This document shows, one piece after another, positions 40,738 through 49,915 of a stretch of 55,791 nt of DNA (positions are counted from its first letter, which is position 1; every line of letters starts with the position of its first letter). Under the pieces are notes generated by a model, which worked only from the letters and a program-made list of their open reading frames with translations, was not told where the DNA came from and searched no databases. Location of the stretch: positions 98,063 through 153,853 of the forward strand of contig JANYCN010000034.1 of the NCBI GenBank assembly GCA_025360225.1, in the 5' to 3' direction. The position numbers and the translations under genes are program-made. Source of the stretch: Actinomycetes bacterium. Its GTDB lineage: Bacteria; Actinomycetota; Thermoleophilia; Gaiellales; F1-60-MAGs149.

Positions 40738-40986
40738 ATGAAGCTCCCTGGTAAGCCGACCGAGAAGGCGCTGTACGCGCTCGTCGCCGCGGGAGCGTTG
40801 CTCGTCATCTACGCCGTCGCGTTCGTCGTGTCGAACAGCGGCAGCGTCCAGGTGTCGTTCGTCGTCGGCTCGACCCGCGTCCCGCTGATCCTGCTGATGG
40901 TGCTCTGCGTCGCGATCGGCGGCGCTCTCGGCGTGGTGCTCGTGCGCGTCGCCTCGCGCCTGCGCCACAGCGACCCGGCGGCGTAG
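40738..40986 (+). CDS. LapA-domain (DUF1049) small membrane protein
   Basis: 82 residues from ATG 40738. Two transmembrane helices (about 12-33 and 46-70) are separated by the SNSGSVQVSFVVGSTRVPLILLM loop (abbreviated), the typical pattern of LapA/LapB-type short proteins. A polar tail RLRHSDPAA follows. It is an inner-membrane protein, and in other bacteria relatives scaffold lipopolysaccharide or envelope assembly. Its role in this organism is unknown. Confidence 0.82.
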   Translation: MKLPGKPTEKALYALVAAGALLVIYAVAFVVSNSGSVQVSFVVGSTRVPLILLMVLCVAIGGALGVVLVRVASRLRHSDPAA

Positions 40987-41014
40987 GGCCGACCGAGACG
41001 CGGGGCCGCTCCCG

Positions 41015-43270
41015 CTATGCCGACTCGCGCGTGATCCCGGCGGCGTCGAGCACCCGCAGGAACGCCGCGACGACGCTCGGGTCGAAATGCCCGCCGGCGC
41101 AGCGCTTCAGCTCGGCGATGGCTGCGTCCGTCGTCCGCGCCGCCGAGTAGACGCGGGGGGAGGTCATCGCGCTGTAGGCGTCAACGACGGCGACGATCCT
41201 CGCGCCGATCGGGATGGCGTCGCCGACGAGCCCGTCCGGGTAGCCGCCGCCGTCGAACCGTTCGTGGTGGTGACGCACCGCCGGGGCGGCGTGGGCGAGC
41301 TCTGGCACCTGCAGCACGAGCTCCTCACCGAGCGTCACGTGGCTGCGCATCACGACCCACTCCTCGGGGTCAAGGGCGCCGGGCTTCGCGAGGATCCGCT
41401 CGGGGAGCGCGACCTTACCGACGTCGTGCAGCCACCCGGCGATCCGACAACGGACCGCGTCGAGGCTGGAGAGCCCGACCTCGCCGGCGACCCTGGCGGA
41501 GAGCTCGGCGACGTCCTCGAGGTGGTTCTCGGGCATCCCCTCGCGGGCGCCGGCGGCGATCGCGAACACGCGCGCGAGGCGCACCGCGACCGGCTCACCG
41601 GCCGCATCGTTGTCTGACCCGTCGCGGTAGAAATGCGTCCGGTTACGCCCCTCCCGCTTCGCTGCGTACAGCGCGGCGTCGGCGCGGCTGATCACCGCCT
41701 TTGGCGTGTCGTCGGGACGGCTCGCAGCGACGCCGACGGAGACGGTGATCGGGACGCGCTCGCCGCCGACGTCGAACGGCTCGGACTCGATCGCGACCCG
41801 CAGACGCTCTGCTGCCTCCCACAGGTCGTCGAGCGAGGGGACGCCGGCAACGAGCAGCACGAACTCCTCGCCACCCCAGCGCGCCAGGGTGTCGTACGAG
41901 CGGATCGCGCCGCCAAGCCGTTGCGCGACCTGCTGCAGGATCTCGTCGCCAACGCCGTGGCCGCGCAGGTCGTTGAGCAGCTTGAAGTGGTCGATGTCGA
42001 CGAGGACGATGCCCGCCGTCTGGTCGCTGCGCGCGCTCCGCTCGCGCTCGCGTCCAAGCTCCTCAAGGAAGTGGCGCCGGTTGTACGTGCCTGTCAGGTA
42101 GTCGATGCGCGACAGACGAAACGCGTCGTCGCGGGCGAGCGCCAGAGCGTCGATCGCCTCGCGTTCGACCGTCACGTCGGCAAGGATGCCGTTCACGACG
42201 ATCACGCCGTCGGCACGGCGATAGCCGCTGGCCTGGTCGCGTACCCAACGCGTGACGCCGTCGATGCCAACCATCCGGTAGGTCGCGTCAACGCTCTCAC
42301 ACCGTCGAAACGCCGCGTCGATCTCGTGCCCGCGCCAGCGATCGTCCGGGTGGATGTGGTCCTCCCAGAGCACGCCGACGCTGCCAGCAGGGGCGCCGAC
42401 GAGTCGGTGCCAGCCATCGCTGAGGAACGCCTCGATGATCGAGCCGTCCGGGTGGTACTCGTCGGTGTACAGCACCTCGTCGATCGTCGCGATGATCTCG
42501 TGCAGGCGATCCTCCGAGGCGCGCCGCGCGGTCACGTCCTGCGCGACGCCGTGAAGCATCATTGACCCGTCGGCGCGAACCTCGAACACGCGGCAGCGGA
42601 TCTCGACCCACCGCGTGATGCCGTCGAAGCCGACGAGCCGGTACTCGGCAGTCACGTCCTCGCCGAGCGCGAGCCGCGCGGTGGCCGCAGCGCTGAGGGC
42701 GACGTCATCCGGGTGCACGCAGCGGTGCCACGCGTCACCGATCGGTAGACCGTCGGGGATCGGTCCGAGGATCCGGTGCACGGCGTCGGTCGCGAAGAGG
42801 GTCTCGTAGCGGCCGTCCGGGTGCACGAGGTCGGTGTAGTAGTACTCGTCGATCGTCGCCGCGATCTGCCGGATCGTCTCGCGACGGTCGACGTCATCCG
42901 ACACGTCGCTGAGCGAGCCGTAGAGCCGCACCTGGCCATCCTGGGTGTCTGGAACGCCGCGATCCCGCGCCCAGCGCGTGATGCCGTCGAGCCCGAGCAG
43001 CCGGAACTCGACGTCCCACGCGGCGCCCCGTTCGACCGCATCACGGATCGCGTCGAGCTGGCCACGGTCGGCAGCGACGACGTGGTCAGCGAGGGTCGGA
43101 TCGTCACCCACAGACGCCCCGACGAGCGCGCCCCAGCCGGGCGTGAAGTACACGCGCCCCGCTCGTCCGCGCTGACCGTCCCAGATGTAGTGCCAGACAC
43201 GCGTGACCTGCGCGGTGCGGTCGAGCAGCTCACGCAGGGCGACGTGATCAACCTCGTCATCTGCCGTCAC
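41015..43270 (-). CDS. c-di-GMP enzyme: PAS-PAS-PAS-GGDEF-HD-GYP
   Basis: 751 residues without membrane helices. Three PAS domains with PAC-like tails occupy about 1-390; each ends with a GxDGITRWxRD-like motif followed by SDVS/QDVT/ADVT. The GGDEF domain (about 395-560) has LTGTYNRRHFLEEL, DIDHFKLLNDLRGHGVGD and RWGGEEFVLLV. The HD-GYP domain (about 570-745) has WLHDVGKVALPERIL and HHHERFDGGGYPDGL. Cyclase and phosphodiesterase active sites both look intact, so it could make and break c-di-GMP under PAS control. It is translationally coupled to another GGDEF-HD-GYP gene. Confidence 0.94.
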   Translation of the reverse strand: MTADDEVDHVALRELLDRTAQVTRVWHYIWDGQRGRAGRVYFTPGWGALVGASVGDDPTLADHVVAADRGQLDAIRDAVERGAAWDVEFRLLGLDGITRWARDRGVPDTQDGQVRLYGSLSDVSDDVDRRETIRQIAATIDEYYYTDLVHPDGRYETLFATDAVHRILGPIPDGLPIGDAWHRCVHPDDVALSAAATARLALGEDVTAEYRLVGFDGITRWVEIRCRVFEVRADGSMMLHGVAQDVTARRASEDRLHEIIATIDEVLYTDEYHPDGSIIEAFLSDGWHRLVGAPAGSVGVLWEDHIHPDDRWRGHEIDAAFRRCESVDATYRMVGIDGVTRWVRDQASGYRRADGVIVVNGILADVTVEREAIDALALARDDAFRLSRIDYLTGTYNRRHFLEELGRERERSARSDQTAGIVLVDIDHFKLLNDLRGHGVGDEILQQVAQRLGGAIRSYDTLARWGGEEFVLLVAGVPSLDDLWEAAERLRVAIESEPFDVGGERVPITVSVGVAASRPDDTPKAVISRADAALYAAKREGRNRTHFYRDGSDNDAAGEPVAVRLARVFAIAAGAREGMPENHLEDVAELSARVAGEVGLSSLDAVRCRIAGWLHDVGKVALPERILAKPGALDPEEWVVMRSHVTLGEELVLQVPELAHAAPAVRHHHERFDGGGYPDGLVGDAIPIGARIVAVVDAYSAMTSPRVYSAARTTDAAIAELKRCAGGHFDPSVVAAFLRVLDAAGITRESA

Positions 43271-44727
43271 AGCGCCATCCGCCGCTCGGCGTGGCGCTCG
43301 TCGAGCAGGTCGAGGGCGGCGTCGACAACCGCCGGGTCGAACTGCCGCCCTCGGCCGTCGCGAAGCTCCTCGATCGCCACGTGCCGCGGGCGCGCGTGGC
43401 GGTGGGGACGGTCGGTCGTGACGGCGCTGAACGCGTCAGCGACGGCGACGATCCGCGCGACGATCGGGATCGCGTCGCCGACCAGCCCTGCCGGGTACCC
43501 GGAGCCGTCCCACCGCTCGTGGTGGTGGCGGACGCCCGGGATTGCGATCTCGAGCCCCGCGACCTGGCCGATCAGGAGCGCGCCGACCTCCGGGTGTCCC
43601 CGAACCTGGAGCCACTCAGCGGGTTCGAGCACACCGGCGTGGTGCAGGATCGCGTCAGGCAAGGCGACCTTGCCGACGTCGTGCAGGAGGCCCGCCAGGC
43701 GGCAGGCGAGCACCTCGTCCGGCCGCAAGGCCAGTCGCCGCGCGATCGTCGCTGACAGCTCGGACACGTGAAGGTCGTGCAGCGGGCCCGCCGGGTCACG
43801 CACGCCGATGGCGGTGCTGACCGCCATGCCGAGACGCACGAGGTCGGTGTCTGGCTCCGCCTGGTCGAGACCGTCGAGCTCCCAGGCGGCGTGCAGCCGC
43901 GCCCTTCCCCGGCGCTTGGCGGCGTAGAGCGCCCGGTCCGCGTCGTCGAGGAGGCGGTCGGCGAGCCATGGATGACCCGACGACGCGAGCGCCACACCGG
44001 CAGAGGCATCGACGGTGATGGTGGCACCGTGGGGAAGGAGGAAGGGCGTCCGCCCGATCGCGCCTCGGATAGCGTTGCCCGCCGCCACGAGCTCTTCGCG
44101 GGTCTCCACGTCGAGGACGACCACGAACTCCTCCCCGCCGAAGCGGGCGACGGTTGCCGTCGGCGGCGCTGCCAAGGCGAGTCGGCGTGCGACCTCGACG
44201 AGGATCGCGTCCCCGGCGAGATGCCCGAACGTGTCGTTGATCCGCTTGAAGTGGTCGATGTCGAGGAGGAGGATGCCGCATCCCGTAGGAGACGCCGCCT
44301 CCGACCGCGCCGCGAGGACCACGCGCAGCTGACGCCGGTTCGCGAGGTTCGTCAACGGGTCAATCGCCAACATCTGGTCGGCAACACGGCGATCGGCGAC
44401 GGCGCGACGGCGCTCACGGTCACGAAACCGGGCGCTCCCTGCCTCGACGAGGCCGAGCAGTGCTGCGGCCGGCATCAGAGCAAGGTCGGCGCGCAGCGCT
44501 CCGCCGCGCGCGACGAGCAGCGCCGCCACGATCGCCGTTGCGAAGAGCGTGCGCACCGCGTCCAGGCTGCCGTCAGGGATCAGCAGCGATCGGCCGACAA
44601 GAATGACGAAGATCACCGGCCAGAGCAGGCGATACCCGGTGGCGGCGAAGCCCACGACCGCAACCATGGCTGTCACGTCACATCCGAACCCGATCCGTCG
44701 GCGACGCGCATCCGCGAAGGCGTGCAT
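43267..44727 (-). CDS. c-di-GMP enzyme: TM-GGDEF-HD-GYP
   Basis: 486 residues. An N-terminal membrane region has about four short helices (about 15-95). The GGDEF domain has LTNLANRRQLRVVL, DIDHFKRINDTFGHLAGD and RFGGEEFVVVL. The HD-GYP domain has GLLHDVGKVALPDAIL and HHHERWDGSGYPAGL. All signature residues are present. It lies upstream of the PAS-containing relative, with a 4-base overlap. The 75 bases upstream to the aminotransferase gene probably hold its promoter; TACGGC 4 nt before the ATG is a poor match to the local leaderless pattern. Confidence 0.93.
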   Translation of the reverse strand: MHAFADARRRRIGFGCDVTAMVAVVGFAATGYRLLWPVIFVILVGRSLLIPDGSLDAVRTLFATAIVAALLVARGGALRADLALMPAAALLGLVEAGSARFRDRERRRAVADRRVADQMLAIDPLTNLANRRQLRVVLAARSEAASPTGCGILLLDIDHFKRINDTFGHLAGDAILVEVARRLALAAPPTATVARFGGEEFVVVLDVETREELVAAGNAIRGAIGRTPFLLPHGATITVDASAGVALASSGHPWLADRLLDDADRALYAAKRRGRARLHAAWELDGLDQAEPDTDLVRLGMAVSTAIGVRDPAGPLHDLHVSELSATIARRLALRPDEVLACRLAGLLHDVGKVALPDAILHHAGVLEPAEWLQVRGHPEVGALLIGQVAGLEIAIPGVRHHHERWDGSGYPAGLVGDAIPIVARIVAVADAFSAVTTDRPHRHARPRHVAIEELRDGRGRQFDPAVVDAALDLLDERHAERRMAL

Positions 44728-44802
44728 GCTCGCCGTATCGGCCGCACCCGCGCGAACCGTTAGACGCTCGTCGATCTCCGAGGGGCGAGCCTCAGGGCGC
44801 GG

Positions 44803-45891
44803 TCAGGGAACGAGCGCGGCGAGGCGAGCGACGCCCTCGTCCATGTCGGCCGCGGGACAGGCGGAGAAGGCGAGGCGCAGGGCTTCGCGCCCGCGGCCAT
44901 CCGGGTAGCAGGTCGATCCCTTCACGACGGGCACGCCCGCCGTGTCGGCGTGGTCGGCGACCGCGTCGGCGTCGACCCCTGGCAGCTCGATCCAGAGGAA
45001 GTAGCCGCCTTCGGGCCGCACGTACCGCACGCGACGAGCGAGGTGTCGGTCGAGCGCGGCGGTGAGTGAGTGACATCGCTCGCGCAGCGCACCGCGCATG
45101 CGCTCGACGCCGGGCTCGAACTCGCCAGCCGCGCAGTAGCGGTACACGGTTGACTCGGCGAGCATCGACGGGCCGATGTAGGTGTCGATCGCGAGCTTGC
45201 GCATCCGCGCGTGCAGCGCGCTCGGCAGGATCATCGCGCCGCTGCGAACGCCTGGCGCGACCGTCTTCGTGAACGACGTCGAGTACAGCACCTGCGTTCC
45301 GCCCTCGAGCGAGTACATGCTCGGCAGGTCTTCGCCGCTGAAGCGCAGCTCACCGTACGGGTCGTCCTCGAGGACGAGGAAGCCGTACGTCGTCGCGAGC
45401 GCGACGAGCCGCTCGCGCTTCGCGCGCGACAGGGTGGCGCCACCGGGGTTCTGGAACGTTGCGATCGTGTAGACGAGGCCGGGGACGCGGCCGGCGACGC
45501 ACATCGCCTCGATCGCGTCAACGTCGAGCCCGTCGGGCTGCAGGTCGACCGTCTCCACCGTCGCACCGAAACGGCGAAGGATGAGGATCGCCCGGTCGTA
45601 GGTGGGCGCCTCGACGACGGCGCGACCGCCCGACCCGGCGAACAGCGTCTCCGCGAGAAACGCCAGGCCCTGCAGCGAGCCGTTCGTCAAGAGCACGTTG
45701 CCTGCTGTCCCGCCGTAACGGGCGGCCACCCACTCGCGGAGCGGGCCGTAGCCAGCCCCGTCGCCGTACGCAAGCGTGCCAGCAGGATCCTCGGCGAGCG
45801 CACGCGCCGTGGCAGCAGCGATCTGGGCGACGGGAAGGAGGTCTGCCGACGGCACGCCGCGGGCGAAGGAGATGACGCGTTCGGAGCTCAT
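44803..45891 (-). CDS. PLP-dependent aminotransferase, class I/II (MocR/2-aminoadipate type)
   Basis: 362 residues. The fold-type I pattern is YGDGAGYGPLREWVA, NGSLQGLAFLAETL, PTYDRAILILRRFG, TIATFQNPGGATLS and EDDPYGELRFSG. The PLP lysine is Lys209 (STSFTKTVAPGVRSG). A C-terminal RYVRPEGGYFLWIELP is also present. There is no N-terminal winged helix, so it is a free-standing enzyme like LysN/ARO8 relatives. Substrate could be 2-aminoadipate, aromatic or branched amino acids. It lies 15 bases after sucD in the same direction, so it is probably the third gene of the sucCD operon. Confidence 0.9.
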   Translation of the reverse strand: MSSERVISFARGVPSADLLPVAQIAAATARALAEDPAGTLAYGDGAGYGPLREWVAARYGGTAGNVLLTNGSLQGLAFLAETLFAGSGGRAVVEAPTYDRAILILRRFGATVETVDLQPDGLDVDAIEAMCVAGRVPGLVYTIATFQNPGGATLSRAKRERLVALATTYGFLVLEDDPYGELRFSGEDLPSMYSLEGGTQVLYSTSFTKTVAPGVRSGAMILPSALHARMRKLAIDTYIGPSMLAESTVYRYCAAGEFEPGVERMRGALRERCHSLTAALDRHLARRVRYVRPEGGYFLWIELPGVDADAVADHADTAGVPVVKGSTCYPDGRGREALRLAFSACPAADMDEGVARLAALVP

Positions 45892-45906
45892 GCCCCGGAG
45901 TGTCGC

Positions 45907-46779
45907 CTACCGCCCCGCGCGCTCCGCCACCATCCGTGCGACCTCGGTCGGGTTCGAGCCGACGCGCACGCCACGCTCCTCGAGCGCCGCGACCTTCGCG
46001 GCAGCCGTGCCCGACGAGCCGGAGATGATCGCGCCGGCGTGTCCCATCGTCTTGCCGGGCGGCGCTGTCCGTCCGGCGATGTACCCGAACACCGGTTTCG
46101 TGACGTGCGCGAGGACGTGGTCGGCAGCCTTCTCCTCCTCGTTCCCACCGATCTCGCCGACCATCACGATGATCTCCGTCTGCGGGTCGGCCTGGAACAG
46201 CGTCAGCGCGTCGATGAAGCTCGTGCCGATCACCGGGTCTCCACCGATCCCGACGATCGTTGAGTTGCCGAGCCCGAGCTGGGCGAGCTCACCGCCGATC
46301 TGGTAGGTCAGCGTGCCGGAGCGCGAGACGAGGCCGATCCCACCCGGCGCAAACACCTGCGCCGGGATGATGCCGACGTTCGCGATCCCGGGCGAGAGGG
46401 CACCAGGGCAGTTCGGGCCGAGCAGCCGGATCCCGCGCGGGGCGAGGTAGCTGTAGACCGCGAGCATGTCGTGGGCCGGAATGCCCTCGGTGATGCAGAC
46501 GATCAGGGCGACCCCCGCGTCAGCCGCCTCGTAGATCGCATCCGCCGCGAACCGGGGCGGCACGAACACCATCGACGTGTTCGCACCGGTCGCAGCGACG
46601 GCCTGGGCGACGGTGTCGAAGACGGGGATCCCGTCGACGGTCTCGCCGCCCTTGCCCGGCGTCACGCCGGCAACGACCTTCGTGCCATAGTCGCGGTTCT
46701 TGAGGGTGTGGAACGTGCCCTCGCGTCCCGTGATGCCCTGCACCACGAGGCGCGTCTCGGAGGTCACCAGGATCGCCAC
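45907..46779 (-). CDS. sucD: Succinyl-CoA synthetase alpha subunit
   Basis: 290 residues from GTG 46779, one base after sucC. CoA-binding [28 protein letters not shown]-type segment ([10 protein letters not shown]), [11 protein letters not shown] and the phosphohistidine His247 in [18 protein letters not shown] are all visible. With SucC it converts succinyl-CoA to succinate with nucleoside triphosphate formation in the citric acid cycle. Confidence 0.97.
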   Translation of the reverse strand: MAILVTSETRLVVQGITGREGTFHTLKNRDYGTKVVAGVTPGKGGETVDGIPVFDTVAQAVAATGANTSMVFVPPRFAADAIYEAADAGVALIVCITEGIPAHDMLAVYSYLAPRGIRLLGPNCPGALSPGIANVGIIPAQVFAPGGIGLVSRSGTLTYQIGGELAQLGLGNSTIVGIGGDPVIGTSFIDALTLFQADPQTEIIVMVGEIGGNEEEKAADHVLAHVTKPVFGYIAGRTAPPGKTMGHAGAIISGSSGTAAAKVAALEERGVRVGSNPTEVARMVAERAGR

Positions 46780-46780
46780 G

Positions 46781-47929
46781 TCAGGCTCCTTCTGCCAGCG
46801 CGACGACGCGCCGGGCCGCGTCGAGCATCGTCCGCTCGGCGAACACGTTTGGCGGCGCCGCCTCGGCGAGCAGACGGCGGCCCTCGAGGTCGTTCGTCCC
46901 GTCGAGGCGGACGACGATCGGCACGGTGATCGTCAGCCGCTCAAGGGCTGCAAGGATGCCGCGCGCAACCTCGTCGCAACGCGTGATGCCGCCGAAGATG
47001 TTGAAGAGGATCGCCTTCACCTTGCTGTCGGAGAGGATCACCTCGAGCGCGGTGACGATCTTGTCGGCGTCCGCGCCGCCCCCCACGTCGAGGAAGTTCG
47101 CGGGCGAGCCGCCGACCTCGTCGACGACGTCGAGCGTTGACATCACGAGCCCGGCGCCGTTGCCGAGAATGCCGACGCTGCCGTCAAGCTTCACGTACGT
47201 CACGTGGCGCTCGCGCGCCATCTGCTCCTGCGGGTCAGCGGCAGCGGTGTCGCGCATCGCCTCGATCGCCGGATGACGGAAGAGCGCGTTGTCGTCGACG
47301 GTCACCTTCGCGTCGGCGGCGATCACCTCGCCGGTGGTGGTGATCACGAGCGGGTTGACCTCGATCAGCATCGCGTCGATCGCGAGGTACATCGCGTACG
47401 CCTTCTCGATCAGCGAGCCGACGGCCCGGTGCTCGTCCTTCGGCACGCGGGCCGCGAACAGCAGCCGACGGAGGAAGAACGGCCGCATCCCGATCGCCGG
47501 GTCGAGGTGCAGCCGCGCGAGTGCGTCGGGGTGGTCGACGGCGACGGCCTCGATGTCCATCCCGCCCATCGTCGAGAGCATGAACAGGGGACGCTTCTCG
47601 CCGCGGTCGAACGTGATCGAGAGGTAGTACTCCTTGGCGATGTCGACGGCCTTCTCGACCCAGACGCGGCGCGTGACGTGTCCTTTGATGTCGAGCCCGA
47701 AGATCGCCGCCGCCTTCGCCGCGGCATCGTCGGGCCCGTCGGCGACCTTCACGCCACCAGCCTTGCCGCGCCCGCCGGTCAGCACCTGAGCCTTGACAAC
47801 GACCCGTCCGCCGCCGAGGGCGACCGCGCCAGAACGAACCTCCTCGACCGTCGTCGCGACCCGACCTTCGGTCGTCGGTACGCCGTGCGCGCCGAACAGC
47901 TCCTTGCCCTGATGCTCGTAGAGGTCCAC
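46781..47929 (-). CDS. sucC: Succinyl-CoA synthetase beta subunit
   Basis: 382 residues from GTG 47929. The ATP-grasp N-terminus has [18 protein letters not shown] and [49 protein letters not shown] gives the metal-binding region (abbreviated). The ligase domain has [24 protein letters not shown] and [14 protein letters not shown]. It is the first gene of sucC-sucD-aminotransferase, with a leaderless promoter that uses the stop codon of the upstream transporter gene. Confidence 0.97.
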   Translation of the reverse strand: MDLYEHQGKELFGAHGVPTTEGRVATTVEEVRSGAVALGGGRVVVKAQVLTGGRGKAGGVKVADGPDDAAAKAAAIFGLDIKGHVTRRVWVEKAVDIAKEYYLSITFDRGEKRPLFMLSTMGGMDIEAVAVDHPDALARLHLDPAIGMRPFFLRRLLFAARVPKDEHRAVGSLIEKAYAMYLAIDAMLIEVNPLVITTTGEVIAADAKVTVDDNALFRHPAIEAMRDTAAADPQEQMARERHVTYVKLDGSVGILGNGAGLVMSTLDVVDEVGGSPANFLDVGGGADADKIVTALEVILSDSKVKAILFNIFGGITRCDEVARGILAALERLTITVPIVVRLDGTNDLEGRRLLAEAAPPNVFAERTMLDAARRVVALAEGA

Positions 47930-47935
47930 GGTCGG

Positions 47936-47941
47936 ATACTA
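47936..47941 (-). promoter_or_regulatory. -10 hexamer of sucC, fused to the transporter stop codon
   Basis: Minus-strand TAGTAT lies exactly 6 nt before GTG 47929, and its TAG is the stop codon of the EamA gene. Confidence 0.6.
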
Positions 47942-48829
47942 CGTCGGCTTCGGCACGGAAGGCGACGCTCGCGAGGGGCTCCGAGAGATCACGAACGAGC
48001 CGACCAGGATCAACGGGAGGCCGATCGCCACGCCCTTGCCGAACGGCTCGCCGAGGAGGGTGACGCCGTAGGAGACGGAGAAGAGCGGGATCAGGTAGGC
48101 GACGATCGATGCTCGGGCGGGACCGACGCGGAACATCACCGAGTAGTAGAGGGCGAACGCCAGCCCGGTGCCACCCGCGCCCAACGCAACGAGCGCGCCG
48201 ACGCCGGCCAGGCTCGGCGCGTGTGTCGGCAGGTCGAGCAATGCCGGCACGAGGGTGAGCGCAGACGCGGAGGCGAGCAGGCCGGTGACGATCCCGAGCG
48301 GCTTCACGCCTCTCAGCCGGCTGCGGCTGTACAGGGGGCCTACCGCGTAGAAGACGGAGGAGAGGGTGAGGCAGAGCGCGCCCAACACCGCATGCCAGGT
48401 CGTGCCGATGTCGAGCCCGTAGACGGCGACAACGCCCGCGAACCCGAGGCCGATGCCAACCGCTCGTCGGCGCGTCGCCCGCTCTCCATGGTCGAAGACC
48501 GGCGCCAGCAGGGCGACGAAGATCGGCACCGACCCGTTCAACACGCCCGCGAGCGACGAGGCGATCCACTGCTGGCCGATCGCGATCAGCGCAACGGGGA
48601 TCGCGATCTGCACGAGCCCGGTCACCGCGAGCGGGCGCCACGCTGCCCGAACCCCGTCGAGCGCACCGGTCGCGCGTGCGAGCGTCCCGACGACGAGGAG
48701 GCCGAACGTGACGCGTCCCCACACGAGGGTGCCGGGCGGGAAGTCGCGCAGAGCAACGTGGACGAACATGTAGCTCGCGCCCCAGAGCGCCGCGAGCACC
48801 ACGATCCCGATCACGTCCTTTCGACCCAC
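47939..48829 (-). CDS. EamA/DMT-family transporter
   Basis: 296 residues from GTG 48829, chosen because TACGGT lies 6 nt upstream. Ten hydrophobic helices are arranged as two EamA halves: VIGIVVLAALWGASYMFVHVALRDFPPGTLVWGR opens the first, and LGALCLTLSSVFYAVGPLY with YLIPLFSVSYGVTLLGEPFGKG lie in the second (all abbreviated). It is an inner-membrane exporter of small metabolites such as amino acids; the substrate is unknown. It is divergent from the ECF sigma gene. Confidence 0.92.
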   Translation of the reverse strand: MGRKDVIGIVVLAALWGASYMFVHVALRDFPPGTLVWGRVTFGLLVVGTLARATGALDGVRAAWRPLAVTGLVQIAIPVALIAIGQQWIASSLAGVLNGSVPIFVALLAPVFDHGERATRRRAVGIGLGFAGVVAVYGLDIGTTWHAVLGALCLTLSSVFYAVGPLYSRSRLRGVKPLGIVTGLLASASALTLVPALLDLPTHAPSLAGVGALVALGAGGTGLAFALYYSVMFRVGPARASIVAYLIPLFSVSYGVTLLGEPFGKGVAIGLPLILVGSFVISRSPSRASPSVPKPT

Positions 48830-48835
48830 GAACGC

Positions 48836-48841
48836 ACCGTA
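48836..48841 (-). promoter_or_regulatory. -10 hexamer, leaderless promoter of the EamA gene
   Basis: Minus-strand TACGGT lies exactly 6 nt before GTG 48829. Confidence 0.55.
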
Positions 48842-48887
48842 CGTGGATCGCGTCTCACAACCGGCGGTCGGGCATCGTTCCATCATC

Positions 48888-49355
48888 GTGCACCTCCCGC
48901 CGTTCCAGCGACTGCTTGACGCCCACGCCGCTGACGTCCACCGCTTCTGCGTCGCCCTCGTCGGGCCAGACGACGCGGAGGACTGCTTCCAGGAGACGTT
49001 CCTCGCCGCGCTCCGCGCCTACCCGCGCGTGCGCTCGACCGCGAACCTGAAGTCGTGGATCACGACGATCGCCCACCGTAAGGCGATCGACCTGGTCAGG
49101 GCGCGGGCGCGACGTCCCCAGCCGTCCGAGAGCGAGCCGATCGCGACGACACAGCCGGTCGAGGAGAACGGCGCGCTCTGGGACGCCGTCTCGCGGCTGC
49201 CGCCGAAGCAGCGCGACGCGGTGCTGATGCGTTATCGCGACGACCAGGAGTACGGCGAGATCGCAGCGTCGCTCGCCTGCTCGCAGGAGGCGGCGCGCAG
49301 GAGCGTGCACGAGGGGTTGGTGAGGCTACGAAGGGAGCTTGCAGATGACCGCTGA
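48888..49355 (+). CDS. Small ECF sigma factor (sigma-70 family)
   Basis: 155 residues from GTG 48888; an upstream GTG at 48843 would add 15 unlikely residues. Region 2 is FQRLLDAHAADVHRFCVALVGPDDAEDCFQETFLAALRAYPRVRS with NLKSWITTIAHRKAIDLVRAR (parts). Region 4 is VSRLPPKQRDAVLMRYRDDQEYGEIAASLACSQEAARRSVHEGL (parts). It overlaps ogt by 11 bases, so its natural partner is the DNA-repair gene downstream. No anti-sigma factor is adjacent. Confidence 0.88.
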   Translation: MHLPPFQRLLDAHAADVHRFCVALVGPDDAEDCFQETFLAALRAYPRVRSTANLKSWITTIAHRKAIDLVRARARRPQPSESEPIATTQPVEENGALWDAVSRLPPKQRDAVLMRYRDDQEYGEIAASLACSQEAARRSVHEGLVRLRRELADDR

Positions 49356-49902
49356 GGATGCCACCACGCGGTTCACGGCGCGCGCCGAGTCCGCTGGACT
49401 CGTCGATGTCGCGTTCGTTGAACACGACAGCCCGCTTGGCGTGCTAACGCTCGCGGCGACCGAGGCCGGGGTGCTCCGCATCGGCTTCGCCGGCGAGCGG
49501 GACGACGTGCTGGACGAGCTCGCGCGCACCGTCTCCGGGCGGGTCCTGCGCGTGCCGGCGCGCCTCGACGGCGTCCGCCGGCAGCTCGACGAGTACTTCG
49601 CCGGGCAGCGCACGACGTTCGATGTCCCGCTCGACCGTGGCCGGGCAGCCGGGTTCACGCTCGCCGCGCAGCGGGCGATCAGCGCGATCCCGTACGGCAC
49701 GCTCGCCACGTACACGGACATCGCGCGGGCGGCCGGGAACGCCAAGGCCACCCGAGCGGCAGGCACCGCCTGTCGCACGAACCCGCTCCCGATCATCGTC
49801 CCCTGCCATCGCGTCGTGCGAACCGGCGGCGCGCTCGGCGGCTATGCCGGCGGGTTGCCGGCGAAGCTGACGCTGTTGACGCTCGAGGGAACGCTGCTGT
49901 AG
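49345..49902 (+). CDS. ogt: Methylated-DNA-[protein]-cysteine S-methyltransferase
   Basis: 185 residues from ATG 49345, with GGGAG 7 nt upstream inside the sigma gene. The suicide-repair cysteine is Cys154 in PIIVPCHRVV. The helix-turn-helix block AISAIPYGTLATYTDIARAAG and closing GGLPAKLTLLTLEG are typical of Ogt/MGMT. It removes alkyl groups from O6-alkylguanine. An N-terminal domain (about 20-100) resembles the usual MGMT N-domain. Co-translation with an ECF sigma factor suggests alkylation-inducible control (inference). Confidence 0.95.
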   Translation: MTAEDATTRFTARAESAGLVDVAFVEHDSPLGVLTLAATEAGVLRIGFAGERDDVLDELARTVSGRVLRVPARLDGVRRQLDEYFAGQRTTFDVPLDRGRAAGFTLAAQRAISAIPYGTLATYTDIARAAGNAKATRAAGTACRTNPLPIIVPCHRVVRTGGALGGYAGGLPAKLTLLTLEGTLL

Positions 49903-49915
49903 GGGAGGCCATCAG

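Noticed and set aside
47204-48919. Plus-strand frame of 571 codons across sucC and the EamA gene
   Set aside because: It is antisense to two clearly conserved genes, and its composition (Arg, Asp, His, Glu runs) is typical of a shadow frame.
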